Source: Rosa chinensis (taxonomy: Eukaryota > Streptophyta > Magnoliopsida > Rosales > Rosaceae). From it: a stretch of DNA of 64,000 nt. The first letter of the stretch is position 1. The number at the start of each line of letters is the position of its first letter. The position numbers and the translations under genes were made by a program. Positions 1 to 11,928 of this stretch are shown here, one piece after another. The notes under the pieces were generated by a model. That model had not been told where the DNA came from. It was given only the letters and a program-made list of their open reading frames with translations, and did no database searches. The stretch lies in NCBI RefSeq assembly GCF_002994745.2, contig NC_037094.1, forward strand, positions 62,618,139 through 62,682,138, read 5' to 3'.

Positions 1-127
1 TAATCTCCTCTTAACGACGGGAAGACTGTCTCATCAAAGTGACAATCAGCAAATCTAGCGGAAAAAAGATCACCAGTAAAGGGTTCTACATAGCGGACTT
101 ATAGTTGGAGATTTATATCCAACACAA

Positions 128-152
128 ATATATATATATATATATATATATA
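128..152. repeat. (TA)n microsatellite inside copia remnant
   Basis: An uninterrupted run of about 12 TA units sits inside the integrase-derived part of the minus-strand copia remnant, where the related copia at 5938-12165 has ordinary coding-derived sequence. It probably expanded after the element died. Confidence 0.9.
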
Positions 153-2339
153 TGCATTTGTTGCAATGACCCATTTTGATGCATTGTGGCAGCGTAATTG
201 GCACATAAACTGCACACTCAAATATGCATAAGTACGAGATATTAGACTCGCATTCAGTCACTCGTTGTAACGCAAATAAAAGTTGAGTGGCTATGAGTCG
301 TAGACGAATTAGCATAGCTACATGCGATATTGCATAACCCCAAGTAGAAATATTGGTGCGCATTACCAATGTCTGAGCTACCATCGTAGTTGTTTAATGG
401 TGGCTTTTCCGCGAGACCATTGTGGTGTGTGCATGGGAATATGATGCCTAATATCAATCCCCAATCATATGCAATAGTCATCGAAAATTTTCGATGTAAA
501 TTCTCTAACATTATCAAGTCGAATTGACTAAATGAGATTATCCAGGTAGTGAACCCATAGCCATATGATCTGGGCAAGGAGTTTATCATAAGCAACATTA
601 TGAGTGGACGATAGCGCGACACATGACCAGCGTGTCCGCATATCAACCAACACCATAAAATATCTAAGTAGTCCACAAGTTGGTTGCCACAAAATTCCCT
701 TGGATTCTATGTAAGAATGAAATATTTTCTTTAGTGTCCTTTGCATAGGATGGTGTCGATCCTAATTTTGCTAAAGAGCAGGCTTTGCAGAACGAAATAT
801 GAGCTTTAGAAGCAACCAATGAGGATTTTGGTTGAACCATGAAGTCACAATTGACTTGAGAAGTAGAGAAGGAGCCAAATCTCCATACATGGCGTCAAAG
901 CCATGATTTTACCGCAGGGGATCATGGCGCCTACGTTAGCCAGCCAGTGGTGCATGGCGGTGGCTCCCCGAGGTGCCGCAGCAGTGCAATGCTTTCTTTG
1001 AATCGACTTTGGATTCGTAGTTCTCTTCATTCTGAATAAAGGATGTCCGTGTGAAGTCTTTAATATACAGATCATCATGTCACGACCTGAGTGTCCTAAA
1101 CGGTCATGTCAAAGCCTATATGTGTCAGAATCCTATAAGTCATCTCTCATGACATGGTTGGATTCAATGATTCGAATAGTGGTTGCATACAACCCTCTAG
1201 AACGACACATAAGTTTCTCTAATACTCGTTTATGTTCGTAGTCATTAGAGGTGATGCAAAGGAACTCTTGACAATTCTCACAATATGTTTCCACATGAAA
1301 ACCATTGACTCTTATATCTTTAAAGCTCAAAAGGGTTCTTCCGGCCCTAGGAGCGTAGACAACTTCAGTGACATGAATGCTTATGCCATTTGGCAACAAG
1401 AATTGAGCTGGTCCTCGACCATGAATCAATTTAGATGACCCTACTATGGTAGTCACTGAAGATCAAGTAGGCGTCATCTCAAGAAATAACTGCTTATTTC
1501 GAAGTATGGTGTGCGTAATAGCACTATCCACAAGGCATTCTAGCTCTCCAGAAAACATACTTGAATGAATAAAGTTCGAATCAAAATCGACACTTTATTT
1601 CAATGAAAGCCAATGATTACGTCAAAGTTTCTAAATTAAAATTTAATCCAAAAATGATAATCAAGCTTAGAAAAGTAGTAGTTACTCAATCCTTTTGGTA
1701 ACTCCAATTTGATTGTTACCAAGTAAGGTAAGGCGAGATTTTGGTGGAGCTATGCTCACTTGTAAAACCGTTCTCTTAGTTCAAACATTTCCTAGACATC
1801 ACAATTAATTGGATGAGCCTAGTGACAAAGAGTTATAACCACTGTCTTTGTTGATAATTTCCAAATTTGGATTTGGATTGAAAACAATGACGATTGTATG
1901 GTCAAATTTTGATGCTCACGAACGCTCTTAGTCCATAATATTTCAATGCTCATGATGAACACTTTTAGTCCGTGGTTTACGAACGTTCAGTTCGTAATTT
2001 AGCGTGAACTCCACACGGTTCCGCTTTTGTGAATCGAACCCACGTTACAAAAAAGGTGGGATGTAGGAGAAGGGATTTTGGAAGTCCCCGAGTACAAAAA
2101 TTAAAATAAGCAAGAAATTTTATAAAAACTTACTTGGTATTTTCTTGTTACCTGATCTTGCTTAGCGAGGCTGACGCACGTGCATGTTGATGCAGGCGTG
2201 CAAGGCTGATCCAGTTTTGCGTAGGTGTACAGTTAGGCACGGGCGGCGGCTCAGGGAGGCGCAGTAGGTAATCCTAGGATAGTGTTCTAAGGTTTCAAAG
2301 AAAGAATGATTTTTGGCTTCTAATTCAAAGTTAAGACTT

Positions 2340-2351
2340 GTGCTGATAACG
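2340..2351 (-). other. primer-binding site of minus-strand copia
   Basis: Read on the minus strand, the bases directly inside the LTR are CGTTATCAGCAC. This is a degenerate match to the plant copia primer-binding site TGGTATCAGAGC, complementary to initiator tRNA-Met. It fixes 2352-2550 as the 5' LTR and the orientation as minus. Confidence 0.65.
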
Positions 2352-2550
2352 TGTTTAAAGAAATTGGAATGTTGGGAGAATTGAGAGAATAGTTGTGTGT
2401 ATTCATTGATAATAGGAGCTCTATATATAGGGATTACAAAGTACATAATTTTGGAGTACAAAGATTCCTATTCTAACTCGGAGTAGGAAATCTCACATAT
2501 TACAACTATAGAACTAATCATAGTTTCACAAGGCACACTAAATGTCAACA
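2352..2550 (-). repeat. 5' LTR of minus-strand copia element
   Basis: On the minus strand this 199-bp segment starts TGTTGACATTTAG and ends CTTTAAACA, so it has TG...CA ends. It contains a TATATATAG promoter box followed by ATCAATGAATAC. The ATCAATGAA motif and TTTAAACA end are also found in the 237-bp LTRs of the copia at 5938-12165, which suggests related families. The partner LTR is outside the window, so no TSD can be tested. Confidence 0.75.
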
Positions 2551-3826
2551 TCTTTCAACAAATTTGAAATTGTTAAATTGAAAAAAGGTTTCTGTAATAG
2601 CTAGATACATGTGATTATTATTGTGAAGTTCCCGTGGGGTGGGATGACAAGAATAGAATAGTGCATTAGTTCTAAACGATTTAGTGAGAGGCCGTATGGT
2701 TTTGACTGCAAAAGAAAAATGATATATTCTAGATAGTCCCAGGTAATGTTGTCGGCCAGATATGTTTTGCCATTTCTATCTTCTGGGTTAATTTAAATCT
2801 TTGGAGAACAAGTTAGCCGGACACGGTCGGCTTTTGGTACCAGGCAATTTCAAACGAGTTGTTCAACTTAATCTATACAAGAAAGCAAACGTGTACAACA
2901 TTACAGACTCGCAATGGCTGTTGATCACTACTCAAATGGGAACTCGCAAAAAGCCAGAGGATGTGGTCATATATTAATCTCCTTCTATATGTTAATCTTA
3001 TTGCCCAAATAATCCTTGTTTAATACTTGTTATTCTTAATAGATATAATTGCATTTGTTTGTTCATGTACGTACGTGTTTAAAGGAGACCCTTATTTTGG
3101 TCTCTATACTTCGCTATTTTATTCTTTGTTAGTACTGAAGCAACCGTCGGCAATTCAATTGGGAAGCACTTTGGCTTGGTCGTCCGGGATCTAACTCAAT
3201 TTATGTTCATAGTTTTACGGCATTCTAAAGAAAATGTTCTCGCGTATATTATTGATTTCTTTGTTTCCTTCAACTATAAACCATTTTTGAATTCAAATTG
3301 GAAACAAAACCACATTATACTAACCAATGGCAGTGTAAAAACAAAGGGGTATAAGTATGATGTCCAGGTATGAATTTAGATTTGGTCTTATATCATCCCT
3401 TTTCTCAGCTCAACTGTTTAATTTTTTTTTTTTAATAAATAATAGTTGATCCAAGCGTCTACACTATTCCTAGGAGGAATAGCCATTATTGATTTTGCTG
3501 TTCCATGACAGCCGCATTTTTAAGTGCTTGCACTACGGCTTTCATATCAAATTCCACTATGCGTTGTAGTGCGCTTTCTTCAGATAGCACACTCTTGTCT
3601 GTTTTTCTTTTTTCTTCGGATCGAAATTTCCTTGAACTTTCATGGGACTCGCTATCTGTTAATATTAGACGTGTACGTGTCAGTCAACTACATTGGAAAT
3701 ATTGGATTGTTGATAACATATCAATCACAGCAGATTGGATGGAGAGGCGTTGCTTTGCCAATTCTTTCAAACTTTACCGATAGAGGTCAAAAGCCAAAAC
3801 AAATCGATCGATAGGTGATATTTTGA
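2551..3826. other. intergenic; two short protein-like stretches, no gene called
   Basis: AT-rich sequence between the copia LTR and the Mutator-like element. A plus-strand frame at about 2801-2976 reads like protein (KLAGHGRLLVPGNF, then LNLYKKANVYN) and ends in a stop. Another at 3161-3373 contains FGLVVRDLTQFMF. I do not recognise either, cannot join them, and see no start or convincing splice sites. They may be exon debris of one old gene or retrocopy. A poly-T run lies near 3421-3433. Confidence 0.4.
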
Positions 3827-3835
3827 TTCTAAAGA

Positions 3836-4031
3836 CTGTTTTTTGCACCAACAGTGTCTGGAGACTTGGGTGACTGACAATATGATACCCGAACTTATAA
3901 AGTTATCAAAGTAATACCCAGACTCAATTTTTTGTATCAACGTGGTACCTACGTCAATTTTCCGTCATGTCTCCGTCAATCCTAACCACGTGCGACGCAC
4001 GTGACTCATTAAATGAGACTAAAAAGACTAA
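3836..4031. repeat. left terminal inverted repeat of MULE
   Basis: This segment is the near-exact reverse complement of 5144-5339. It contains a palindrome at 3987-4003 made of two CACGTG boxes separated by CGACG. Confidence 0.92.
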
Positions 4032-4211
4032 TTTGCCCCTCAATTCATTAAATTTTCTCTCTTATTCATCGTCTTCTTCTTCTTCTCCATTTAGGCTCGG
4101 GACACCCAAGTCCTGGTCCCGATGATTAGAACAGCGAGACTGCAAAGGCGATGATGACGTGGCAGTGGGGGGAGGAGGAAGAGGGAAAAGGATGGAGGAA
4201 ATGTTGGTGGG

Positions 4212-4481
4212 ATGAACTGGTGGAGTTTCCCGACCGTTGATGTTCTTGAAATCTCACCCAGATTCAACAAATCTCGGCCATCCATTTCGGCTCCGTTGGC
4301 CCCATCTTCTTCCGGGAAGAAGAAGAAGAAGAAGGAGAAACTAGTGGTGGTGGAGTCGAAGCTGGCGGAGTTGCCGCCAAAGGAGGAGGATTCGGAGTAT
4401 GAGCTGATGCTGAACTTGGACTACGACGACGTTTTGAGTGTTTGGTCCAACAAAGTGTCGCCGTTTTCGGAGGAGTTGTAG
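4212..4481 (+). pseudogene. captured gene fragment in MULE, CCT/CIA2-like motif (tentative)
   Basis: An 89-codon open frame inside the MULE. It has a lysine-rich run (SSSGKKKKKKEK) followed by an acidic stretch and LNLDYDDVLSVWS near its C terminus. The last motif resembles the LxLDYxxVLxxWS box of plant CCT-domain proteins of the CIA2/ASML2 type, recalled rather than searched. No CCT domain itself is visible. Coding-like character continues past the stop at 4479-4481 in a GGGG-rich frame, so this is probably a truncated or frameshifted copy of an exon. Whether it is transcribed is unknown. Confidence 0.45.
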
Positions 4482-5143
4482 GGCGGAGCCGATGGAAACA
4501 ATGTCTCTGTATGTTTCTCATCTCTGGAGGGATTGGAGCGAGGCGGCGGTGGTGGTGGAGGTGAGGGAGGAGTCAGGGAAGATGGCGTAGAAAACGGGGT
4601 TGTCTGGAACGCAGGAGTTTTTGTGGGAGAAGATGGAGGAGGAGGATGCATTCTTGGGGGTTTCGGTTTCTTGAAGATGTTGGTTGGTCAATTCTTGGTC
4701 TTTGCTTTCCTCTTGCGTGGTAATGCTGCTATTTCTCTGCTCTAGCTACTGTGATTTAGTTCAGTCCTTGGTTTCATTGCTATGATGATGCTTAGCTCAG
4801 TCTTTGGTAACCTTCAAATTGAGGAGAATTGAAGTGTTGGGGCTTTGATTTGCACTCTGGATTGCGGCAATTTGATTTCTGTAGAGATTAATTGGTAATT
4901 GTTTGTCTCTGTAAGTAGGGTTATTTTGTAGAAGAGATCATATTCTTGGTGGAATTGCTTCCGCTGTGGTTTTCTACAGCTGCAATTCTGCAAAACACAT
5001 GTCATCCAATCTAAATCAAAATTGGGGACGGAGGAAGTGATGTGGGTTTTATGGAGGGAAAGAATGGTTTATTATAACCAGGTGGTGTTGAGGAGGAGAG
5101 GAAGAGGGTAATTGGGTTGGAGAAGAGGAGAGGAAGAGTGAAA

Positions 5144-5339
5144 AAGTCCTTTTTAGCCTCATTTAATGAGTCACGTGCGTCGCACGTGGTTAGGATTGAC
5201 GGAGACGTGATAGAAAATTGACGTAGGTACCACGTTAATACGAAAAATTGAGTCTGGATATTACTTTGATAACTTTGTAAATTCAGGTATCATATTGTCA
5301 GTCACCCAAGTCTCCAGACACTGTTGGTGCAAAAAACCC
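5144..5339. repeat. right terminal inverted repeat of MULE
   Basis: Reverse complement of 3836-4031, with roughly a dozen differences by eye. The double CACGTG palindrome is preserved at 5172-5188. Confidence 0.92.
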
Positions 5340-5348
5340 TTCTAAAGA

Positions 5349-5932
5349 TAATAAATTCCCAAAATTGCTAATTAAGTTTGTTACTTAAACGTGTTGTTAA
5401 GCTCGAGTGTTTGCACGGTGCACTTTCGTTACTGGAAGCTCTGGTAGAACACCATCACGTGCAACAATCGAGACGAAACGACACAAGAAATCTCATGGAA
5501 AGCTTCTCGAATCTGCAATACTACTATCGAAGCCCAAAAGCCACCCCATGGTCCCTCGAAACAACACTACCTTCACAACTCACTCCAAAGAGGGCGGAAA
5601 AAAAAAGAGGTATGCACCATCATCTGAGATCAAAGATTTCTTAGGAATCACACCGTCTATAGCAGAATGAGAAGTGGAAATTCTTCTAAGCATTAATAGT
5701 GCAAGTGATCCAACACCTATAAAATAATCTCAACCCTTGATATTTATGGTTAACTTTTTTTTAATAATCAAAAAGTCAACTTGATGTTATCCAATCATCC
5801 ATTTATATTAATGTAAGTGCACGTCGATGCTCTGAAACTTTCTCTTGATTGGAGATCAACTCTTTAATAGGTCATGAAATATTGGAGAATTCGCTTCTCG
5901 GCAAAAACAAAAACAAAAATTTAGAGAAATAA
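5349..5932. other. intergenic spacer, nothing recognised
   Basis: Sequence between the MULE and the copia element. Two overlapping frames at 5378-5670 have no recognisable motif and start in the flanking spacer. I see no gene, RNA or repeat. Confidence 0.6.
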
Positions 5933-5937
5933 TTGTG

Positions 5938-6174
5938 AGTTCAAGTAAATCCAGAATATGTGTTTGGCCCAAACTCTAGGTTACTTAACCTAATTGTAAT
6001 AGGGTTAAAAATTAGTGATATTCTTGGAGATATTCATAGATATCCGATTAATTGTACGATTAACTTTCCTTATACAATTCTGATTCTATGTCTTGTAATC
6101 TTCTATATAAAGAGGCCCTTATTATCAATGAAAGCACGACTCAATTCTCTCTCAATTTCGGTTTTCCTTAAACA
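5938..6174 (+). repeat. 5' LTR of copia element
   Basis: 237 bp, pairing with 11929-12165. It has a TATATAAAG box near 6108 and ends CCTTAAACA directly before the primer-binding site. Confidence 0.95.
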
Positions 6175-6186
6175 TGTTATCAGGAC
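6175..6186 (+). other. primer-binding site of copia element
   Basis: TGTTATCAGGAC abuts the LTR and is a degenerate form of TGGTATCAGAGC, the initiator tRNA-Met primer site of plant copia elements. Confidence 0.75.
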
Positions 6187-7148
6187 GAACCCTAACCCTA
6201 GTTTCAAGAACCCAAAAAAAACCCAAAAATCCTGTTTCCAATTCGCTGCCATTCGCCGTGTACCTCTCCTGTGCGCCTGTGCGCCTATTCCTGCTGCAAG
6301 CCTCTGTCGCTACTAGCCTACGCACAAGTTCAGTTGCTTACCCTTGAAGCACTGCATCCACCGAGCACCTACTTCACCATTTGCCCAGACCGGCCAGGAT
6401 TGCAAACCTGTTGCAATCCGAGCTTAGGATCGATAGCATATCTCTGCAACCTAACGTCGCAAGCCAACGCGCAGCATACGCTGCAAGAAGCACACCGCAC
6501 CTACCACGTACGCCTACAGCGCTTGCCCAACGCGTAGCCTACCAGCAGCAGCCCCGCACGCCTCTCATCTGCCAGTTTCAGCAACCAGGATTGATAGCAG
6601 TCTACAATCCTATAACAAGGATCGAAAACCACACTGCAATCCTACAAATCAATTCGCCTGCACTAGGACTGAAGTTCGTATGCAATCCTACAAGTCTGTT
6701 TGCCTAGGACTAAAGCTCATCTGCAATCCTAAAACAAGGATCAAATATGCTCTGCAATCTTAAGAGGTATGTTTTACTAAAAGTTCCCGTTTTTTAGTTT
6801 TTCTTCTTTTTCTCTTCTCTTTCTCGGGGACTTGCAAACTCCCTTGTTCTACCCCCCTTTCTTCATCATAGGGGAGACCTAATTAAGCCGAACTGTGGGG
6901 GTTCGTGCTCACTCCAAGTTTGGAGCTTGTTGAGATCTCCAAACTTAGAGTTTGTAGAGAATTTATGATCAACCACTTACGTCATTGTTTCGATCTAATT
7001 CAATACCTCTTGGAATTGAATTTCTTAGAAGTGATTATGCTCAGAAATTCCTAATTTCTTGGAAGCGACTATGCTATGAAATTTTATATGTTTTCGTGGT
7101 AGCTTTTTCCTCTCTGAAACTAACCCTTTTTTCTTGTTCTCTTTCAAG

Positions 7149-7929
7149 ATGAGTAACCTGAACAAATTGGACTTTCCTCCATTGAGAACAACTGGCTCTG
7201 GATATCACAGGTGGGTTCGTGATGTTCGCCAGCATCTCAAGGTCGATGGAATCCTGGATATGATTCTCGAGCCTAGCCAGGACGTGCTAACTGTTGAGCA
7301 AGCTCAAACTTTAGAAGCAAATAGAGCAGCCTTAGAGGCAAATAAGGAGAAAGCCATCATCCTAATGACTCGTCATATGGATTATTCGCTCTAGTATGAG
7401 TGTTTGAATGAAGAAGACCCCAGAAGGCTGTGGGTCTCACTCGAAGAAAGATTTGGCAACGTCCGTGACTCTCTACTTCCTGACCTAGAAGTGAGATAAC
7501 ATAGTCTCCGCTTCTATGATTTCAAGTCAGTTCTTGATTACAACTAGGAAACACTTCGCATTAAATCCTTAATGTAATTCTGTGGTAAAGAGATCACAAA
7601 TGAGATTTTGATTGAGAAGACTCTCTCTATCTTCCTCGTCTCTGCATTGATGGTTACTAAGAACTATCGAATCGATGTTACTGCAGGATGGATCACAAGG
7701 TTTCATGAGCTCATTGCAGCTATGAATGTCGCTGAAAAATGATGCTTTCAAAGCGCCTCAATCAATGGAGTTTGAGCAAAGAGATGTATGTTTTAGATAT
7801 GGAGTATCCGGTCATTGGGCACACATTTGTAGAGCTCGTGAAGAAATTGTCACCGCCTACAAAGCATATTTTAAAGCAAGAGAAACTCACTATGTGGAAC
7901 AAGAAGATCATGAAGATGATCTAGAGTGA
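7149..7929 (+). pseudogene. copia gag remnant
   Basis: The frame opens MSNLNKLDFPPL at 7149 and continues with YHRWVRDVRQHLKVDG, typical of plant copia Gag N termini. It meets a stop at 7392-7394 and continues in broken pieces. A zinc-knuckle relic at about 7780-7835 reads CFRYGVSGHWAHIC, in which the second cysteine of CX2CX4HX4C has become tyrosine. The 0.7 kb upstream (6187-7148) is untranslated leader with repeated CTGCAATCCTA-like words. The stops and the lost cysteine make it inactive. Confidence 0.8.
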
Positions 7930-8339
7930 AGGGTTGAAGACTAAAAATCTAGCTGGGATCAATAGATCGCTAATTCTGTTTAAGTCTTTATTTTTCCAAG
8001 AGATGTAATAGGTAATTGCCATATACTTTGTAGTAAATGTCATTGGTTTAGTTTTTCTTTATATAGGCTCATTCAAAATGAGTATAATGTCGAGGAAGGT
8101 TTTGAGATAAGTGATACTTAAGCGAGCTTTGCTCTACCGACATCTCTCTACTCACCTGGTCATATTTATTTTGGAGTTACTAAAAGAAATTAGGCGAATA
8201 CCATTGTTTGCATTACCTAGCATTTTGGATTAGATTTTCTTTTGTCAAAGAGACAATGATGTAACTTCGTTGGCTTATGAATAAAATTTCGAGTTCTTCT
8301 TATTATGACTCTATTTTGATTCTGAGCATATTACTTTTG

Positions 8340-11300
8340 TGACTACAATGGCTGGGTCATCAATATTAATTCAAGGACATAGAATAGCCCAAGTTCCCCT
8401 TACCAAATGGCACCTTGATTACTGTCACAGAAACTCTCTACGCTCCTAGGGAATATCGCACCAATGAATAACTAATGGATTCTATGTGAAAACGCATGTA
8501 GAGAACGGAAATGAGTTCCTTTGCAATACCTCTAATGATTGCGAACAAAGGCACATCTTAGAGAAGTTTATGTGTCTCTAGTGGACTCTATGTCACTATT
8601 CGAGCTATTAAATCCAATAAAGTTATGAGAGAAGATTTCTTAGATTTAGACAAATAATGGCTTTGTCACGATAGGATAGGTCATCCTAGTCATGATGATC
8701 CGTCTACTAAAGACTTAACACGGACATCTATTCTTTGAGCGAAACAAAGCATGAATCAAAAGTTGATTCCTGGACTAAGTGTGACCGCCGCTGCTGCCTC
8801 TGGCACTGCCGCCGTCCATCACTAGCCTAGGGCTGGCACAGTCCCTATCCATGACGCCATGGATGGTGCCCATCATGGTGATGGCGCCCTAGGTGATGCT
8901 ATAATCACCAACTTTGCTTCAAGTAGCGTTTCAGACGCTCAGGCCCAACCACAATCCTCATTGGTTGCTTCTAAAGTCTCTCGCTCGTTTACGATGCCTG
9001 TTCCCTAGGGAAATTAGGACTGAGACCGTCCTATGCAAAGGATATGATAATACTCATTCTTTTCTTACATAGAATCCATGGGGATTCTATGGACTGTTTC
9101 AACCAACTTGCGGGCGTTTAAATATCTCATGATGATTGGTTGACATGCAAACATGATGGTCACGTGTTATGCCAATATCCACTTGTAATGCTACTTATGC
9201 TACACTCCTAGCAAATATCATATGACAACGGGCTCACTCTCCGTATCATCCTATTCTGTCAATTGGACTTGACGATGATAGAGAGTTTACATCGAAGACT
9301 TTCGATAGTTATTGCAATGGGACTGATGTTGGACATCATATTTCCATGAACACACCCAAAAGGTCTCATGGAAACGACTACGATAACATTGGTAATGCGC
9401 ACCAATCTCCCTATATCCACTTGGGTTGATGCAATATCGCATGTAGCTATGCTAATTTGTCTACGACCCACTGCTACTCAATCTACCTCTGCATTACAAC
9501 TAGTAACTGGATACAAGTATTTCTTCCTTATGCATATTTGAGTGTGTCATTTATGTGCCAATTGCGCCACCACAGCACTCTATGATGAGTCCTTACAGAC
9601 GAATAGGCAATACGTTGGATTGGAGACTCCAACAATCGCCCACCACTTAATGCCCTTGCAAGGCGATCTCCTTACCGCTAGATTTGCGGGTTGTCACTTT
9701 GATGAGACCGTCTTCCCATCGTTAGGGGGAGATAAGAACACGGATGTTCAGCAGGAACGACATGAATTGTCGTGGCCTGTCCCCACTATGTCTCATCTCG
9801 ATCCCTACTAAAGTGACTAGATCATACATATTTACTGCAAACATGTCTGCAAGGATGGACGTCCCTAAGAGATGATGTAGCACCACCCTACACGGAGGTA
9901 GGCATGGCGCCAACACCAAAGAGAGTGGCACTCTGGCGTTATAGGCCATGGCCCCAGCTAGGATGCGTGGGAGGCCCGTGGGTTCGAATGATACTTTGGC
10001 ACATTCCAATCCTTTGATCATTAAGACTCAAAATCCGCCTCATGAGAATCTTCCAAATTATGGTTATCATTGGGGGACGCCTCAATGTCAGCACATATTC
10101 CTGAGAATATAGACCTCTTTGAAAATGACACTAGTGTACATGAGATGTGGGATAGAAACTCCATCATAATTGATGATGTAGTCACGCATGAGTTTGTTGA
10201 GTCTAATGATATCGAACCATGTTCTGTTGATGAATAAATGTCAACGTAGAGAAATTTGAACTAAATGGAAAGATGCAATCTAGGTTAAGTTAGATCCTCT
10301 AATGAAGAGGAAGGTTTTTGAGCCAGTGATGCCAACACCTCCTAACATAAAACCTATTGACTAATGGGTCTTCATTAGAAATCGTGTTGAGAAAAAGAGA
10401 TAGTAATCTCGCCTTATGGCGCAAGGCTTCTCACAAAACGCCCTGGAATCGACTACGATGAGACATATTCTAATGACATCTATTACCTTGTCAGTTTGGT
10501 AGTTTCCAAATAACTGAACATGCAGCTTACGAATGTGGTCACTATGTATCTCTATAGGGATCTAGATACGGAGTATACATGAAGGTTCATGGTGAACTTC
10601 ATTTACCCAAGTCAAGTATCTCTAGACCACGGAGCGCATTTACAATAAGGTTGAAATGCTCACTAAAGTGACTACTTGATTGGGAAGGGATATGCCCGCG
10701 CGTTTCCATAACAAGTTTCGGATTCTATCGCGGTTCATATTGGACATGATCTTCATTGGAAGCCCTTAGAGAGTTAAGGGAAACCACTGAACACTTGAAA
10801 TCCGAGTTTGAGATGAAGGATTTTGGGAGAACACGATTATGTCTCAGTTTGGAACTTGAGCATCGTGTTGATAGATGCTTAGGCATTTTGACAGGTCAAA
10901 CCTTCAAGCACCCCCATGATCGTCCGTAGTCTTGATCCTGAAAATGATCCTCTTCATCTAAAGGATGATGACGGAGATGTGCTAGAGACATAAGTGCCTT
11001 ACTTAAGTACAATAGGCGCTTTATTGTATTTAGCTCAATGCACAAGACCGGACATCTCATTTGCAGTGAACTTGTTAGCTAAGGTATAGCTCTGCGCCAA
11101 TGCGACGCCATTAGATTGGTGTAAAAGATATCTTTCGGTACTTCAGATGTATGATTGATATGGGCTTATTCTATCCCTACAACGAGACGATGGATTCGGA
11201 CCCATCACACACTAGGAACGCCACCAACAATGGCATGCGTCCTCTATCCCCATCCCAAAATGACATAAGTATTTTGGAAGGTTTTGCTGATGTTGGTCGG

Positions 11301-11728
11301 GTATCTCTCTAACCCACACAAAGGTCATTCCCAAACTGGTTAAGTGTTCACCATGGGTCAAGACCATGATATCTTAGAGGTCTACAGAATAGACCCTAGT
11401 CGCTATATCTTCGAATCATGCAGAGATCATTGCTCTTCACAAAGTGGTTCGTGAATGTATATGGGTTGGATCCATAATTATGTATGTTCGAACAATTGTG
11501 GTTTGAAGAATACTACAGATGAGCTTACGAGCATTTAGGATAATGGTGTTTGTTTTGAACAAATGAAGCAAGGCTACATCAAAAGTGACAACACCAAGGA
11601 TAATCAGCAACAACAGACTCTCCTCAAGATTAAAGTGAACTAGGTTCGATCTGAAGATAGTGTGGCAGGCTTGCTTACTAAGTCATTGCCTAAATTCCAC
11701 TTTCGAGAAACATGTTGGTAGCATCGTT
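8340..11728 (+). pseudogene. copia pol remnant (pre-integrase, integrase, RT, RNase H)
   Basis: Broken coding sequence in copia order. The pre-integrase region is at 8340-8660, integrase at about 8720-9800 (ending near CHFDETVFPSL), RT at about 10300-11100, and RNase H with the usual C-terminal tail up to the polypurine tract at 11919. The RT active-site region near 10733 is rearranged, so the YVDD box is lost. Frameshifts and stops occur every few dozen codons. The integrase part contains a run rich in ATGGCGCC-like words (about 8800-8900), also seen in the copia remnant at about 900-980. Domain limits are approximate because the frame keeps switching. Confidence 0.8.
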
Positions 11729-11918
11729 TGAGGAAATTATCCGAACTCCCATGACCATAGTCATCAGGGGGAGATGTCTACATGTAGGGTCTCGAAACGT
11801 GAAGGCTGTATTGTGCTATTTTTCCCATTCGACCAAGGTTATTTTTGTCCCACAGGGTTTTTATTACTCGGCAAGGTTTTTAATAAAGCAACTAGAGGAG
11901 CACCACGTTTGGGTGACA

Positions 11919-11928
11919 CAAGGGGGAG
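11919..11928 (+). other. polypurine tract of copia element
   Basis: CAAGGGGGAG directly precedes the TG of the 3' LTR and serves as the plus-strand DNA primer in LTR retroelements. Confidence 0.85.

Larger units (their letters stand above)
1..2351 (-). pseudogene. Ty1/copia gag-pol remnant (minus strand)
   Basis: This is the decayed internal region of a Ty1/copia retrotransposon read on the minus strand. A GAG-pre-integrase stretch lies at 1456-1133 (LLSFKDIRVNGFHVET, then LYATTIRI). Integrase-like sequence follows at about 750-250, including a frame with the HTxxNGLAE-type motif broken by frameshifts and a tract ending LVMRTNISTWGYAISHVA. The left edge still encodes a CHFDETVFPS-like stretch, so RT and RNase H must lie outside the window. 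Only about 0.9 kb separates the LTR from the pre-integrase region, too short for leader plus full gag and protease, so gag is probably deleted. The related copia element at 5938-12165 has the same pre-integrase and integrase landmarks on the plus strand. Many stops and frameshifts make it non-functional. Confidence 0.85.
3836..5339. mobile_element. non-autonomous Mutator-like element (Pack-MULE candidate)
   Basis: A 1,504-bp element is bounded by perfect 9-bp direct repeats TTCTAAAGA at 3827-3835 and 5340-5348. A 9-bp TSD is the signature of Mutator-like transposons. Inverted repeats of about 196 bp run inward from each end (CTGTTTTTTGCACC on the left, GGGTTTTTTGCACC on the reversed right) with only scattered mismatches. 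No transposase is present. The roughly 1.1-kb interior is GC-richer, with purine-rich and GGN-rich stretches, and carries an open frame at 4212-4481 that looks like captured host gene sequence. Non-autonomous MULEs holding host fragments are known as Pack-MULEs. Confidence 0.92.
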
